From positions 47,146,501 to 47,210,500 of the forward strand of contig NC_090989.1 in the NCBI RefSeq assembly GCF_041146395.1: DNA of 64,000 bases, given 5' to 3'. The stretch's first letter is position 1. Each line of letters opens with the position of its first letter. This document shows positions 43,692 to 55,717 of the stretch, one piece after another. The position numbers were made by a program, and so were the translations under genes. This DNA is from Eulemur rufifrons (lineage: Eukaryota > Chordata > Mammalia > Primates > Lemuridae). The notes beneath the pieces are model-generated. The model saw only the letters and a program-made list of their open reading frames with translations. It was not told the DNA's origin and made no database searches.

Positions 43692-44270
43692 TGGGGCCAA
43701 AACCAAAGGAATGAGGAGAGGGTGAAATCCTTAATTGAGCGCCCAAAGCCTTGAAACTTCCAATAACAAATCCTTACAGGAAAGTCCTAACATTGAAAAG
43801 TTTAAGAATGGACAACCACTCCAAAACCATTATAAATTAGCATAAAGAAAAAACGTTTCCCTTTCAAAGTAGCTCTAACTTCTTTTCTGAAACAACCAGC
43901 ATGCTGGAAAAGCTGGTGAGATAAGCTAATTAGAGCAGATGGAGAGACAATTTCTTTAATCTAGCTAGCTAAGCTCTTTACTAACACTCTCCTCGCCTTT
44001 AACAAGCAGTCCCTTCAGGAATAATACATTTCACATATAACTCAATGATTTTTCCAACTTTTCTGAATTTATTAGTTGAACGTGGTAGATTCATATGTTC
44101 TCTAGCTTCTCCTAGGAGCTAAGATGTATACACAGAAAATGTGCAGACGGACTATATCTACCTACTTCAGTAACACAGAGCTACATACAAAACAAAATTA
44201 GTTCTTGTAACAAAGCTACTGTCTTGTAAATTTCCCTCCTTGATAGATAATTTTAAAATCTTTCACTATA
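43692..44270 (-). promoter_or_regulatory. IMPG2 5'-flanking region, presumed promoter and 5' UTR
   Basis: Immediately upstream of the start codon; repeat-free for about 580 nt and without a CpG island, in line with a tissue-restricted gene. CTAATTAGAG near 43928-43937 is a homeodomain-type site. No clear TATA box. The transcription start cannot be placed. Confidence 0.4.
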
Positions 44271-44274
44271 GCCA

Positions 44275-44425
44275 CTTACTTTCTCTCCTTCCTCTGGGAT
44301 AGAAATAGTAAAACAAACATGGTAGAGCTGTTGTGAGGATTAAAATAGCTAATTAACTAATTCAATCCTCACATGGCTTAGAATACTGCCTGTAATATAT
44401 AAGCACTTAATATAAATAACAACTA
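44275..44425 (+). mobile_element. MIR element upstream of IMPG2
   Basis: CTGTTGTGAGGATTAAAATA and TTAGAATACTGCCTGTAATA are MIR 3'-half sequence. It carries TTAATCC on the minus strand (44337-44343), a CRX-like core. Confidence 0.75.
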
Positions 44426-45124
44426 TGTAATGTTAACTTTGTTTTTTAATTTGCAATCAAATGTGACAGGCAGTGTGTTTCTCTACATGAGCAACTCTTA
44501 ACCAAGAAAGAATTTCCTCCACCACCATAGGATCAGATGAAATTTTCTATGTTAGGATAGTTGCTGTTATCAAATAAATCTAGGAAAAAGCAATTAAGTT
44601 AGTCACAATCTCTGTGGAAACTAGGGTTTACTATCCAATAGCAATGAATTAATATTTTATTTCATGTATCTCTGGGGAAGTTCTCTGAAAAAAATGTTTT
44701 ATAAAGGTCTAAACCACATTTCTCTTGAGAATCCTTAACTAATTTTGTTTGCAAAATCATCTTCAATGTTATTTTATGCTTTAGGAAAAGCGTATCAAGT
44801 GTAGTTTTCAATAGAGCTTCAAATAAACCACATTTTCAGCCCTTATAAGAGCTAACAAATATAAATTACCATTAAATACATATGCATAGTTGCATTTACA
44901 AAATATTGGTGAATTTATCAGAAATTTATGTGCCAAACTTTATTGCATGAGTGGGAGAAAACTGAAAATTTTGTTAGCTAAGCCAAATTTTAAAGTCTTA
45001 AGAAAATCTTCATGTTGACAATTCAGAACAAGGGAGAATTTTTAGGTAACAAATATTAGTTGGATATTATTCTTTTTGATGGCCTAGTTCAAAATGCCCA
45101 AAAATCTTCTGAGAATCATAGTAA

Positions 45125-45293
45125 TCTGGAAACAGTTCTGTATTTAAATTGAGAAAACCTGGACTTACATCCCAGTTGTATCACTTAATGTTTGATTTTG
45201 GTAAATCACCTAAACTCTTTTAGCTCTTTTACTCACCAAAAAAATTGGGTATGATGATCTCTGCCTATATTACAGGGTTGTTGGTAAGAATTA
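45125..45293 (+). mobile_element. MIR element cut by an L1 tail
   Basis: TGGACTTACATCCCAGTTGT, TTTGGTAAATCACCTAAACT and TACAGGGTTGTTGGTAAG are the MIR core; it stops where the L1 tail starts. Confidence 0.8.
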
Positions 45294-45350
45294 CAAAATA
45301 TGTAACCAAAGTGTTTGTACCCCTATAATATTCTGAAATTATAAAAACAT
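45294..45350 (+). mobile_element. Extremely 5'-truncated L1 tail (~55 bp)
   Basis: AAAATATGTAACCAAAGTGT, TTGTACCCCTATAATATTCT and GAAATTATAAAAA match the last bases of the L1 seen in reverse at 59509-60325. Confidence 0.75.
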
Positions 45351-45602
45351 AAAATATGAAAATTTTTTGTAAACTAATGTATTGCATACTAGTTGTCTGT
45401 ATTACAAATGTTCATAAAGTCTAAAGAGGTTTCAAGCTTTGGAATTCTCTTTTGTTCAAGCTCCAGAATGAAATAAATTTTCCCAAATTTATATTACACA
45501 TAGAGAATTTATGTAAGAATTTCAAAAACATTATGTTCTATAAAATAGAGTTTGTAAAATTTCAGAAACCAGTATGTACTTGTTCTTTAAAAAACAAAAG
45601 TA

Positions 45603-45933
<331 letters not shown>

Positions 45934-45957
45934 AAATAAATAAATAAATAAATAAAG

Positions 45958-47676
45958 TATAAAAAATGTAGCTGGCTTCATTCTAAATAGGGTCATAATT
46001 TTATAAATTCGTTTTAGGTTGACATTGATGTAATTGTAACTTTTAACTACACCATTCTTAGAATAACTGCACCTCTGGTACAAAGAAGTAGGTGATAACT
46101 GCCATAAGTTTGTGTCATGGGAACCCAAGATTAACTCCAACTGGAAAAAATGGAAAGGGTTTATTTCGGCTGGGCCTTAAATGGCCTGGTTGGCATTTCA
46201 GTGGGGATAAGTGGGAATGGTTAACGGGAAGGATTAAGAGTCAGGAAAGAAATTCCTGGTCATGAACAATAAGGTGGAAAAGTATACTGTTTATACAGAA
46301 AATAGAAAGTTATTTGCTGGAGCAGGATAGGCCCACACAGTAAATAGGCTGGAAATGAAGGCTGACAAGTTTAATAGAGATGGATTATGGAATATCTTGA
46401 AAGTCTTACTAAGAATTTTGAATTTTTTACCTACAGATGAAACAGATGATCTCTCTAATGTTTAAGTACCCAGAAAAAAATATTCCTTGAGTTTTTAAGG
46501 AGATTTCTTTTAAGGAAATATTTCAAAATCTCATATGATGGTCCTTGAACCTTGTTGTGCTTCAAGAAATGTCCCCAAATCATAAGTATATAAGAACTAA
46601 ATATAAAGCTCCATGCTTTAGAGATAAGTACAGATTCCTTCATCCATACCTAATTCCAAGTCAGTTGAGGATCATTTATTGATTCAACAAAATTTTCTGA
46701 AATATTTACTATATGCTACTAATATACTTAATACAGGAAATAGAAAATGTTTCCAGTCTTTAAGGAGCTCACAATCAAAAGAGAAAAACGTGTATATAAA
46801 TACTGTAATAAAAGCAATTAGAGAGGCACATAGAAATTGTTATGGGACAGCAGGAGAGAGAATGAATCATTCTGTTTGAGCAGATGCAGGGGTGGTGATA
46901 TTTCAGTTAGATTTTGGGAAAATAAAGTTCACATAAAGTAGTGAAAAGGAATATCATGTGCAAGGCCTGTAGGTATGAAGGTACAATATCATAACACCCA
47001 CTCCACACAACCATCTATGGTCTTGGGTTTAACATGACATTTACACTCATGGTATAACAGTCCATAACCTGGCTCCAGGCTTACTTTGTAGAAGAATACA
47101 GCACAGGAACAAAGTTATCATGATAATTTCAGGTAAAGTACATCTCCACCTGTAGTCTTTATAGGAGTACTGACTCTGATTTTTCCAGCCCCCAAAAGGT
47201 ATGCACTGAGTTGTAACAGAAGAGACCACCTGGGTGAGTGCAGGTCACAGCAGCAGCAGGACACCTCATACACACATAACTTCTGAACAACCTGTAGGCA
47301 AAGTTTCCAAATTTCCACAAGGATAAGTTCAGTTACAAGAGACTCCAGAGGCAGTCTTAATGCATGGATGAATAATTTTATATAACTAAAAAGTATGGGA
47401 CAATGGAAAGATGAGGATAGAATACAGGCTGGAAAAAGATTAGGATGGGTTCTATATGACAAGTCTAAACCTCTTTTTCCTCGTGACATAAAAAGAAAAG
47501 CTGATTTTAAGAGGTATTCAACTTTTTCTAAGACCTAATTAATTGAATATGACTTTTTAAAAAAACTTGCTTTTTTCTTTTAATCACAAGAGTCGTGAGT
47601 TAAACAACATTATCTTCTCCATGAAGGATTGCTCTGTCCACGAACAATCCCCTTGCTACCTCTCAACCTCCTTTCA

Positions 47677-47709
<33 letters not shown>

Positions 47710-49472
47710 CCCCCTCTAGGCTGAGCTCCCTCCTGTGTTCCCAAAGAAACTTTATGATTGTTCTTACTAGAGAATATTAAAATTATTCATATGTCCATAA
47801 ATGACTCAGGAAGAAGAGCTCTCATTCATTCTTTGTGCCTAGGAAAATGCTTGCTAGTAGATGCTTAAAAAATTCCCCTAGCATTCAATTTTTGAACTAG
47901 CATTCAAATAAACTATGACTATTAAAATAGGAAGAAAAATTAATTTAAGCATCAATTATATGATATCCACTGGGCATGACTGGAAATTTATTTCTAACAA
48001 TGGTTCATGTTTCTTAAGAAAAATATTACACCTCTATTTAATGAATTGGAAATATGTTTAATATAAAATGTTGATATCATCAAAGCATTATTTGCACATG
48101 AATTTAGGCAAATGAATTTTAAACAATCTTCAAAACATGATAAAGGACGGTGATATCTTTGAAAAACATACAAACATAAGAGTTAAGAAATCACACAATG
48201 TCTTATATTCTTGCTTTCCAAAAATTAGATGTACAAAACAATTAATAGTCACCTTAAAAAGTCTCCAACACACACACACAAATTGGGAATGAAATATGTA
48301 ATTATAACCATCTTTTATGAAACCCCCAAAAGACAAATATTTAACAATATAAAGATGGTGACTGGATTAACAAAAGCTAAGGACACAGGCTTAACTGACA
48401 ACCTCAATTCACAAGATTTTGAAATAAAACATTCAGATGTTTTAGCTTTATCTTAAATTGCCTTTGTTTCACCCTCTTTACATATAGTTACAACACAAAT
48501 CCAAGAGATGCTTAAAACAGAAGATGAAAATAATATTGTTAAAAAGCTTTTTTCTTATCTGAGAAAATACCTATAATCATGTTTCTCTCAAAATATTCCT
48601 GATAACATTAGAAGGTTCTGAAATGTTTAATCATATATAATACCACCATTATCACATGAATTCAGAGCTGTTACCTGAATATTTAATTAAAAAAATTAAG
48701 CTCCATGAGGATCACAGGTCTCTAAAAACTACAATTTAAAAATATAAAGGCAATGAGAGCAATCTGGCTTTGCAGATGAATACTGGCTAAACTGAGCTAT
48801 AAAATTATATATTTAGTTCTACAATTAATAAATAGGACTTTAAGAGTATTTTTTTGTTAAAGTTGTGAGGAGACCAATTTTATCTTCTACATTATAGAAA
48901 CTGTGTACACATATTCTGGAATAATGTAGGAGTGGGTATCTATATAGCTACACCTCAAATAGACTACATTGAGCTACATGTATAATTTTTAAAAACCTAC
49001 TCTGGAGAGCTAAATTTTTTTGTTCCAAATTTTACCCTGAACAAATGAACTAAGTTCTCAGATCCCAACATATGACAAAGAAATGGAAAAAAAAAATAGA
49101 GCAGAGTAACTGTATTTAGCAATTGAGAATAATAAACTACACTTTAAAAATGAATTTTTGTCATCTTCCTAACATTATGAATGTCTTTTTTTACATCATA
49201 CAGAAGGGATGCCGTAAATGGCATTTTCTGAAGCCTTGATACTAAATTCTCTTTTTAAAAAAATACACAGTATTCATACTGCATGCTTGAGCTGCAAAGA
49301 ATAGAATTACAATATGATATGACTTGTCAACAAATTTGACAAGCACTGGGGCTGGCACCACGGAGGACCTAACTCCCCTCAACACCAAGTCATGTGGAAG
49401 TACAGATCACATAGTCTTATTATATACAAAAACATTCCCACATTACATATGCTATTGCATAATCCAAGCATA
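45958..49472. other. Intergenic region between SENP7 and IMPG2
   Basis: Ancient repeat of the AACAAAATTTTCTGAAATAT type at 46670-46985, a (CA)n run at 47677-47706 and a short (CA)n at 48269-48281. A minus-strand frame of 123 codons (47118-47489) is open without similarity I recognise. Probably includes any distal SENP7 3' UTR. Confidence 0.45.
47677..47706 (+). repeat. (CA)n microsatellite
   Basis: About 14 uninterrupted CA units. Confidence 0.97.
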
Positions 49473-49478
49473 TTTATT
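49473..49478 (-). promoter_or_regulatory. Candidate SENP7 polyadenylation signal
   Basis: AATAAA on the minus strand about 240 nt past the SENP7 stop, the first such hexamer after it. Whether this or a more distal site is used cannot be told from sequence alone. Confidence 0.35.
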
Positions 49479-49719
49479 CAGAAAAATATGAAATATTTAT
49501 GAAATTTTGATTTCTATCTAATAAGTTTATCTATATCATCCCCATTCCTACTCCATCTATGAGATCCCAACAATTCTAATAATATATTTTAAATAATGTC
49601 CAATGACTTATAAAACTACTGCAAGTTATTTTCTTCTCTGTGAGCTGGCTAACACAAATGCTGGTAAGAGGCTTTCCAGTAATCTTAGAGAACATCTGTG
49701 TCATGTTTGTACAGATTAA

Positions 49720-49857
49720 CTAGCTACTGCTGCCCTTCTGTTGCTGTAAATGAAGTTTCAAAATGAGTTCTCGAATATCTTCCCGTTTGGTCTTTATTAC
49801 ATGACGAGGAAACCATTTCTCCAAATGAATTGGAAGTTCAAAATTAACAATAGGATC
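49720..49857 (-). CDS. SENP7: SENP7 terminal coding exon
   Basis: Acceptor TTCTCTCATTAG. 45 codons plus [23 protein letters not shown], then [14 protein letters not shown] and [11 protein letters not shown], practically identical to the human C-terminus. The stop is at 49720-49722. Confidence 0.98.
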
Positions 49858-49954
49858 CTAATGAGAGAAAATAAAGAATGCAATCACGTTAGCAGCATAA
49901 CTTCAAATTTGTTTTAATTTCATTTTTACAAGAAATGAGAAATTGCTAACTTTT

Positions 49955-50070
49955 TAAAAATAACTTTATTAAGATATAACTCACATAATACAATTCACCT
50001 AAAATATACAATATAACAGTTTTTATTATATCACCACAATCAATTTTAGAACATTTTCATTTAATTGCTA
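49955..50070. mobile_element. L1M-like fragment in last SENP7 intron
   Basis: TTTATTAAGATATAACTCAC and ATACAATTCACCTAAAATAT resemble a common old LINE 3' segment. Confidence 0.5.
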
Positions 50071-50236
50071 ACTTTTGAGCATCAAAATTAAATACTGTCT
50101 GTTCTGCTACTATGCATGTTTAAGTGAATCAGCACAAATAATCGGTAGAGAATGATTCAGAACAGGGCACAAGTCAGGTTGGTTTTATCACAATTTTTCC
50201 CAAGATGTTAATATTTTAAAACTATTAAAACACAGA

Positions 50237-50567
50237 GGCCGGGCACGGTGGCTCACGCCTGTAATCCGAGCACTCTGGGAGGCCGAGGTGGGAGGATTGC
50301 TTGAGCTCAGGAGTTCGAGACCAGCCTGAGCAAGAGCGAGACCCCGTCTCTACTAAAACTACAAAGAAATTAGCTGGACAACTAAAAACATATATAGAGA
50401 AAAAATTAGCCAAGCATAGTGGCACATTCCTGTAGTTGCAGCTACTCATGAGGCTGAGGCAGGAAGATCACTTGAGCCCAGGAGTTTGAGGTTGCTGTGA
50501 GCTAGGCTGACGCCATGGCACTCTAGCCCGGGCAACAGAGCGAGACTCTGTCTCAAAAAAAAAAAAA
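50237..50567 (+). mobile_element. Strepsirrhine Alu, long linker, in SENP7 intron
   Basis: Antisense to SENP7, complete dimer; flanks AAAACACAGAG and AAAACAAAGAG form an imperfect duplication. Confidence 0.94.
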
Positions 50568-50569
50568 CA

Positions 50570-51470
50570 AAGAGAAAAGCCTTATCAATAAATGAAGAAT
50601 CTCATGAAAAATGAAAAATCCTACAAAAGTGCCTTCTTTTAATGCAAGAAATAGCTGATTTAATGGCGTTAAAATCCACTACATTTTCTATTACGTTAAG
50701 CTTAATCAGGAAATTGTAAGTTGAAATTGCAAAGACATTTCCCTCTGTGTTTAAAAAAAAAAAAATTGCTGAAGAAGGCTACCCTTAGATTATGTTTATA
50801 AATTTGATGACATTGATAGAAGCCATATGTAAGAAGGACTTAGTCTTAAAGAAGAAATTATGAGCCTCAGGGTGTAAGGCCAAAAGGACGGACAGACTGT
50901 GATTCTATGAGCAAATGCCAGTGGAGATTTACTGTGCTAGTATTTCTATTAGAAGTAATGTTGTTTTTATTACCATTTAGTTCCATAGGTTTTGAGTGAT
51001 CTGCCTTAAGCACATTTTTTTTTAACCTAAGCTATGTTATATTAGTGTACACATTTGAAAAACACAACATTTAGATTTCAGAGGTTTCTTCCCCAGTAAT
51101 CTTACATGGTGATTGATCCTGTATTAGAAGTATATTCTATTGACTGAGGGTATATAAAGTAGAATTATGTAACAGACTCAGAATATGTTATATAATAAGT
51201 AAGGTACTTTGAATATTCTAAACACAAAATGAAATCTATTTGGAAAGAGTATTAGAGGACCGGAGATGTCACGCTATGATGAAGTTCCAGTGTAGAATTA
51301 AGAAGGAGAAAAAATCCCAATATAACAGATATTTATGTACAATCTCTTACTATATATTATCACTCTTCTCCCATATTAAAAACATTACAAAGTTGTAACT
51401 GTATACTAAAACCCTCATGCTTCCAAAGTACCTTTAAGCATTCTCCAAGCAGACTCCTAGTCAAAAACAC
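50570..51470. other. SENP7 last intron, no clear features
   Basis: A/T-rich sequence without recognised repeats or exons. Confidence 0.4.
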
Positions 51471-51481
51471 CCCATCTTCAT

Positions 51482-51766
51482 TTTTTTTTTTTTTTTTTAG
51501 ATAATTACCATAGGCTATTTTTTTTTTTTACGGGAAATATTCATGATATATTATTAAGTGAACAGTGCAAGTTAAAAACAATAGTTTCATATTTTTTTCC
51601 CCACCCTCCCTTTCCCTAGTCAGCACCTTCAAGTGTTACCACTCCCCAAACGGTGCGCAATGCACTCATTGTGTAGGCATACCCCCATCCCCTCCCCCAC
51701 CCCCCACCTCAGTCTGGTGTCCAATTGGTGTCGTTCCCAGATTTGTATTTAGGTGATGATCAGGGA
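51482..51766 (-). mobile_element. Short composite L1 insertion
   Basis: Perfect 11-bp duplication CCCATCTTCAT at 51471-51481 and 51767-51777. Left part starts with a T tract (minus-strand tail), then a second T run, then a piece resembling plus-strand L1M (TTCATGATATATTATTAAGT). Right part is minus-strand L1 3' UTR (TTACCACTCCCCAAACGGTG; CCCATCCCCTCCCCCACC). Confidence 0.7.
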
Positions 51767-51999
51767 CCCATCTTCATAAATAATATTGGTAATGACTGAA
51801 GTAATGAGCTGATAGGTCAAAAAGCAAAGAGTGATTCTTTGCTATTTAAAATTTCTTAATATTGCTACAGTTTCTATAGAGTCTCTGTGAGCTAAAAAAT
51901 TAACAGCCATGTTTGTAATTATAATTTTTCAAGCTCTGGTTTTCTGAGCTACTTGAATAAACAGGTCTTTTAGTTTTAGAAAATTCTTTTTAAAATATT

Positions 52000-52420
52000 G
52001 TGACTGCACTATTCTCTCTCTCCAACCCTTCTGGGATTCCAATTACATGTAAATTAGACCTTTGACTGTTTGACACTTGTTTTTTATTCTCTGTTCTCTT
52101 TGAGCTACAGTTGGGTACTTTATATTATCTTTCCTTAAAGTTCATTAATCCTGTCTTCTGCTGTATCCAATCTGTTATTAAACCCATCCAATAAATTCTT
52201 AATTTCAGATATATCATTACATATTTTCAGCTCTAGAATGTCCATTTTATTTTTTTTCTTTTTGTATACTCCATCTCTTCATCCATTTTGTTCATTTTTG
52301 ACTTTATTTTCTCTAACATATTAATCAAATCATATTAAAGTTCTTCTCTGCTTATTACAATATTTGTATCATATGTGGTTCTATTTCTTTCTTTTTTTCT
52401 TTCTTTTAATCTTGATTATC
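52000..52420 (-). mobile_element. L1-like fragment, low confidence
   Basis: TTCTGCTGTATCCAATCTGT, CAGCTCTAGAATGTCCATTT and T-rich context resemble old LINE sequence in reverse; it lies just 3' of the catalytic-Cys exon. Confidence 0.4.
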
Positions 52421-52512
52421 TGTAACATTTTCTTACCTCTTTGCTTGCCCAGTAACTTGTGATTGTGTGCTGGCAACTGTGAATAAAAAAACTTATTTAT
52501 ATCTTGACATAC

Positions 52513-52663
52513 CTTGAAGAAGCTTTCCACATATTGCAGTAAATATACTCCACAATCACTGCTATTGTCCTGTTTAGGAACTTTAGGGCATAGGTCCACC
52601 ATGTTTGTTTTGCTGAATTCACGATGAGTTTTTCGCTTAACTTCCCACTCTACCTCTAAATAC
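52513..52663 (-). CDS. SENP7: SENP7 catalytic-cysteine exon
   Basis: Acceptor TTGATGATTTTAG, donor GTATGT. Encodes [20 protein letters not shown], then [18 protein letters not shown] and [12 protein letters not shown]. The Cys of SSDCG is the nucleophile, and the Gln of PKQDN fits the oxyanion-hole glutamine. Phase 2 in, 0 out. A plain reading from the ATG at 52602 runs on into the intron and is not a separate protein. Confidence 0.98.
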
Positions 52664-52987
52664 CTAAAATCATCAATAAACAGAGTGACTCAAGTAGAAA
52701 TCTCTTTATCAGTATGCAACATTTTTACAAAGGCAGAAAAACATTTGCTGCCAGATGTATTATCTCAAGCCAAATTTCCAAAGACTGAATTTTGCAAACT
52801 ATATTTTGTGAGCCTTCCCAAATGCTACTTTAAAGAAAACATGCAATTTTCAAACTAAAAGCTAAACTTTTTCAACAATTCAGCTTTCACAACTCAAGTA
52901 CATTGAGTTATTTATATTATAAACTAACAAATGATTTTTAATATTTCATTGTTAGATGTTTCCAGGCCCTAAGTAAATTACAAAATT

Positions 52988-53012
52988 ACACACACACACA
53001 CATACACACACA
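52988..53012 (+). repeat. Short (CA)n microsatellite
   Basis: CA repeat interrupted once by TA. Confidence 0.9.
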
Positions 53013-53344
53013 ATACAAATGGGAAAGCGTTCTTATATTTTTCTAAAGTGGTACTTTTGATAATCACTAATATTTGTTTGCAATGCTCCTTTGTAAAATT
53101 ACGTTTTTTGTTCAATTAGAAATATAAATTCTGAATTTGCTTTTGATATAATCCTTGAGAAATATTAATACTTGAATATTAATGCAGAATAGAGGATATT
53201 TATTAATGATTAGATTTATCAGCCTCATTTAAATACATAATAAAATAAAATTCCTGATACAGTCTTTTCAGTAATTCTTAAGGTAGCTTCAAAATTACTG
53301 AGGTTTTATGTAACAGACTGAATGATAAAATTGTCATTACTTAC

Positions 53345-53413
53345 TCTCGTAAATTCTGAACTGTGTTTTGTATAGAAGCAGCTTTTAAGGAGTCTAGTAT
53401 GAGAATACATGGC
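53345..53413 (-). CDS. SENP7: SENP7 catalytic-aspartate exon
   Basis: Acceptor TTTTTATAG, donor GTAAGTAA. Encodes (R)[20 protein letters not shown] and LR; the Asp of ILILDSL is the catalytic aspartate of the family. 69 nt, phase 2 in and out. Confidence 0.97.
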
Positions 53414-53508
53414 CTATAAAAAGTAAAGGATGAAATCAAGATTTACGTACTTGTATGTCAAGTATATTTAAATATCTAAAAAAAACTTGTTTGATAGCAT
53501 GTACCTAC

Positions 53509-53552
53509 CTTTTACACATTTTCTTTGGTACTGACATATTCATCTCGGTACT
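53509..53552 (-). CDS. SENP7: SENP7 loop mini-exon B (44 nt)
   Basis: Acceptor GTTATTTCAG, donor GTAGGTA. Encodes STEMNMSVPKKMCK plus two bases, the end of the variable loop. The second copy of the intronic duplication (53629-53771) lies just upstream of it. Phase 0 in, phase 2 out. Confidence 0.95.
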
Positions 53553-53628
53553 CTGAAATAACATGAATTTTTATGACTTTGCAATTAAAGCTAGTTTGAA
53601 TTAATATTCAAATTATGAAATAAAGCAA

Positions 53629-53771
53629 TTATGAGTCTTTATTATATGTTTAATAAAGATGATTTAGATAAGCTTAAATTGTAATTTGTATGCATACTAG
53701 TAATCAAAGAAAAAAATTCCTGGGATCTATTTAATTTTTTCATGGCTAACGTTATCAGTAAAATTCAATCC
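53629..53771. repeat. Intronic duplication, copy 1
   Basis: TTAGATAAGCTTAAATTGTA, TTTGTATGC and GGATCTATTTAATTTTTTCA are shared in the same order and orientation with 55128-55267, roughly 85% identical. Lies in the intron upstream (minus sense) of mini-exon B. Confidence 0.9.
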
Positions 53772-54461
53772 TTAAGACTGTTTCAAACAACTTTGAAATT
53801 AAAATTTCAAGTAAGAGTTCTTTTAATCATCTGAAGTGAGCTAGCTTCATTTTACAAAAATTCATTAATTTATTTTCTTACACTGGTAAAACAGTAGTTT
53901 ATACACTTTTGGATGTGACCTCAAGCAGTTATAAAGCTTTAACCTGTCCTAAAAAACAATCTGGAACTTTACTTCCATTCAAAGTTATCATCTTAAACAA
54001 AGACAAACAAGTTAATTTAACCTATCTTTACATACATTTTCTAATACAACTTATGATGTCAGTAGAGATACATTCTTCCCTTTGAAGTACAAGAAGCAGA
54101 GTATTAATGTATATTAAGGAAAAAGGATGGGAAATTTTGTTGTTTTTGTTTTTATTCACAAATTTGAGAAACAATATATCAAACTTAAACATATTTCTTT
54201 AATGTAGATCTTTGCGGTATCTTTATTATTCTAATATACACAGTGAATCTCTAAGAGATGAATAGTACACAGGATTTGTCCAACTTAACTGACCTTAGAA
54301 TCCTTTTTATCTTACACTGCATTTAGAACTAGTATTCCAAGGCACTCAATCTGAGAAACCTGGCCCTAGAAACAAGAAGGAACTCTGCTATACTGCCACT
54401 GTGACAGCAGAAAAGAAAATCTTCCACTGTAAGAAGTGACACTCTATACCAGGGACAGTAA

Positions 54462-54494
54462 AGACATAGGCCTATGCCAGAGAGGCCTATGTCT
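54462..54494. repeat. Perfect 12-bp inverted repeat
   Basis: AGACATAGGCCT and AGGCCTATGTCT with a 9-nt spacer ATGCCAGAG; could form a stable hairpin in SENP7 intronic RNA. Confidence 0.9.
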
Positions 54495-55051
54495 ATACAC
54501 ACACAAAAATTCATTAGGTGGCTATGTTAATCAATTAGAACACCAAATCTAGACTATGCATAGTGGTTTGGAGCCCCATATAAAGAAAAGTTAATGGTAA
54601 CTATTTTAGTCTACAGTCATGTAGGTTGACCTTGACTCTAACTTGAATGATTTTTACCAACAATTTACAATAGAAACTAGAATATAAAATGTGCTTGCTA
54701 AGATTATTAATTACACTAAGTTGAAAAAGTTACTGACATAATGAATGCAAAAAGTAAACATGATTCTTAAAAATTAGAAAAGTAGTTAACCAAGATGTAT
54801 GTACATCAGATAAACTACTAAATAAACAAACCTGGAAAGTTAAAGGAAGCTAACTAGATACAAGAAGAATGACAACCTCTCTTGTTCTCTTTCCTAGCCC
54901 CATAAAAACTGTCAAAGAATCATAAAGCGACACAATGTAATGATGGGCCACTAATATCCAGCACAGTCCACCAAGCTGTGCCCTATCTTACAGTTAATAT
55001 TATTATATTCATGAGTTTTCCTTCCTTCACATCTGTAAAGAACACACTTAC

Positions 55052-55104
55052 TTGAGAATCCTCTGCACTCAAAGATGGTGTCGAAGTAGTATGTAGATCA
55101 TTAT
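55052..55104 (-). CDS. SENP7: SENP7 loop mini-exon A (53 nt)
   Basis: Acceptor TTCTAACTAG, donor GTAAGTGT. Encodes (D)NDLHTTSTPSLSAEDSQ, part of the long, poorly conserved loop inserted between catalytic His and Asp in SENP6/7. Differs from human at only a couple of residues. Just upstream (55128-55267) is one copy of an intronic duplication. Confidence 0.95.
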
Positions 55105-55127
55105 CTAGTTAGAAATAACAAAGTGAC

Positions 55128-55267
55128 TATGAGTCTTTATTGTATTTTTAATATGGATAATTTAGGTAAGCTTAAATTGTAATTTGTATGCACAGTAGTA
55201 ATTAAAGAAAAAATACCTAGGATCTATTTAATTTTTTCATGGTTAATGTCATGCATAAAATTTAATC
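55128..55267. repeat. Intronic duplication, copy 2
   Basis: Second copy, 1.5 kb away, just upstream (minus sense) of mini-exon A. Confidence 0.9.
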
Positions 55268-55717
55268 AACAGGTAAAACTGACAATGGTTGGCTGTTATC
55301 AGACAATACATAAACCCCAGAGCCAAAATCTGAAATACTAGTTAGCTGGTCCAATTTCCTATAAAAACATGATCTTCAAAGATAACTCATTAATCAAAAT
55401 GCCTGCTGTTTTAATGTGGAAGGTAGTCAAATTTCCTGGTAGTGGTTCTTCTAACTATGACCATAGAGTCTTGTGTAAGTACCCTTTTGAAGTTCAAGAG
55501 GATTAGAGAGAATTGAAAATAATTGGTTGCTTTACCAGTTTTTCTTTCTTCCCTCCTAGGTTTTGGCCAGCATTAATGGTAACGGCTATCATTAATTCTG
55601 CTTGCTGCTTAGGCACAGCTTTTTTATAAAACACTTAATTTTGATATTTTTTTCTTAAAGAAAGTAGACTTATTTGCTTACTTAAGATTTTGGGTTACAA
55701 CATAAGAAAAATCATTG

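Noticed and set aside
47677..47706. CRISPR-like or other ordered repeat array
   Set aside because: Simple CA microsatellite; no array of spaced direct repeats exists in the window.
52381..52602. 73-codon minus frame starting MVDLCPKVP
   Set aside because: Only the first part is coding; it is SENP7 exon 52513-52663 read into the following intron. The internal Met is not a start.
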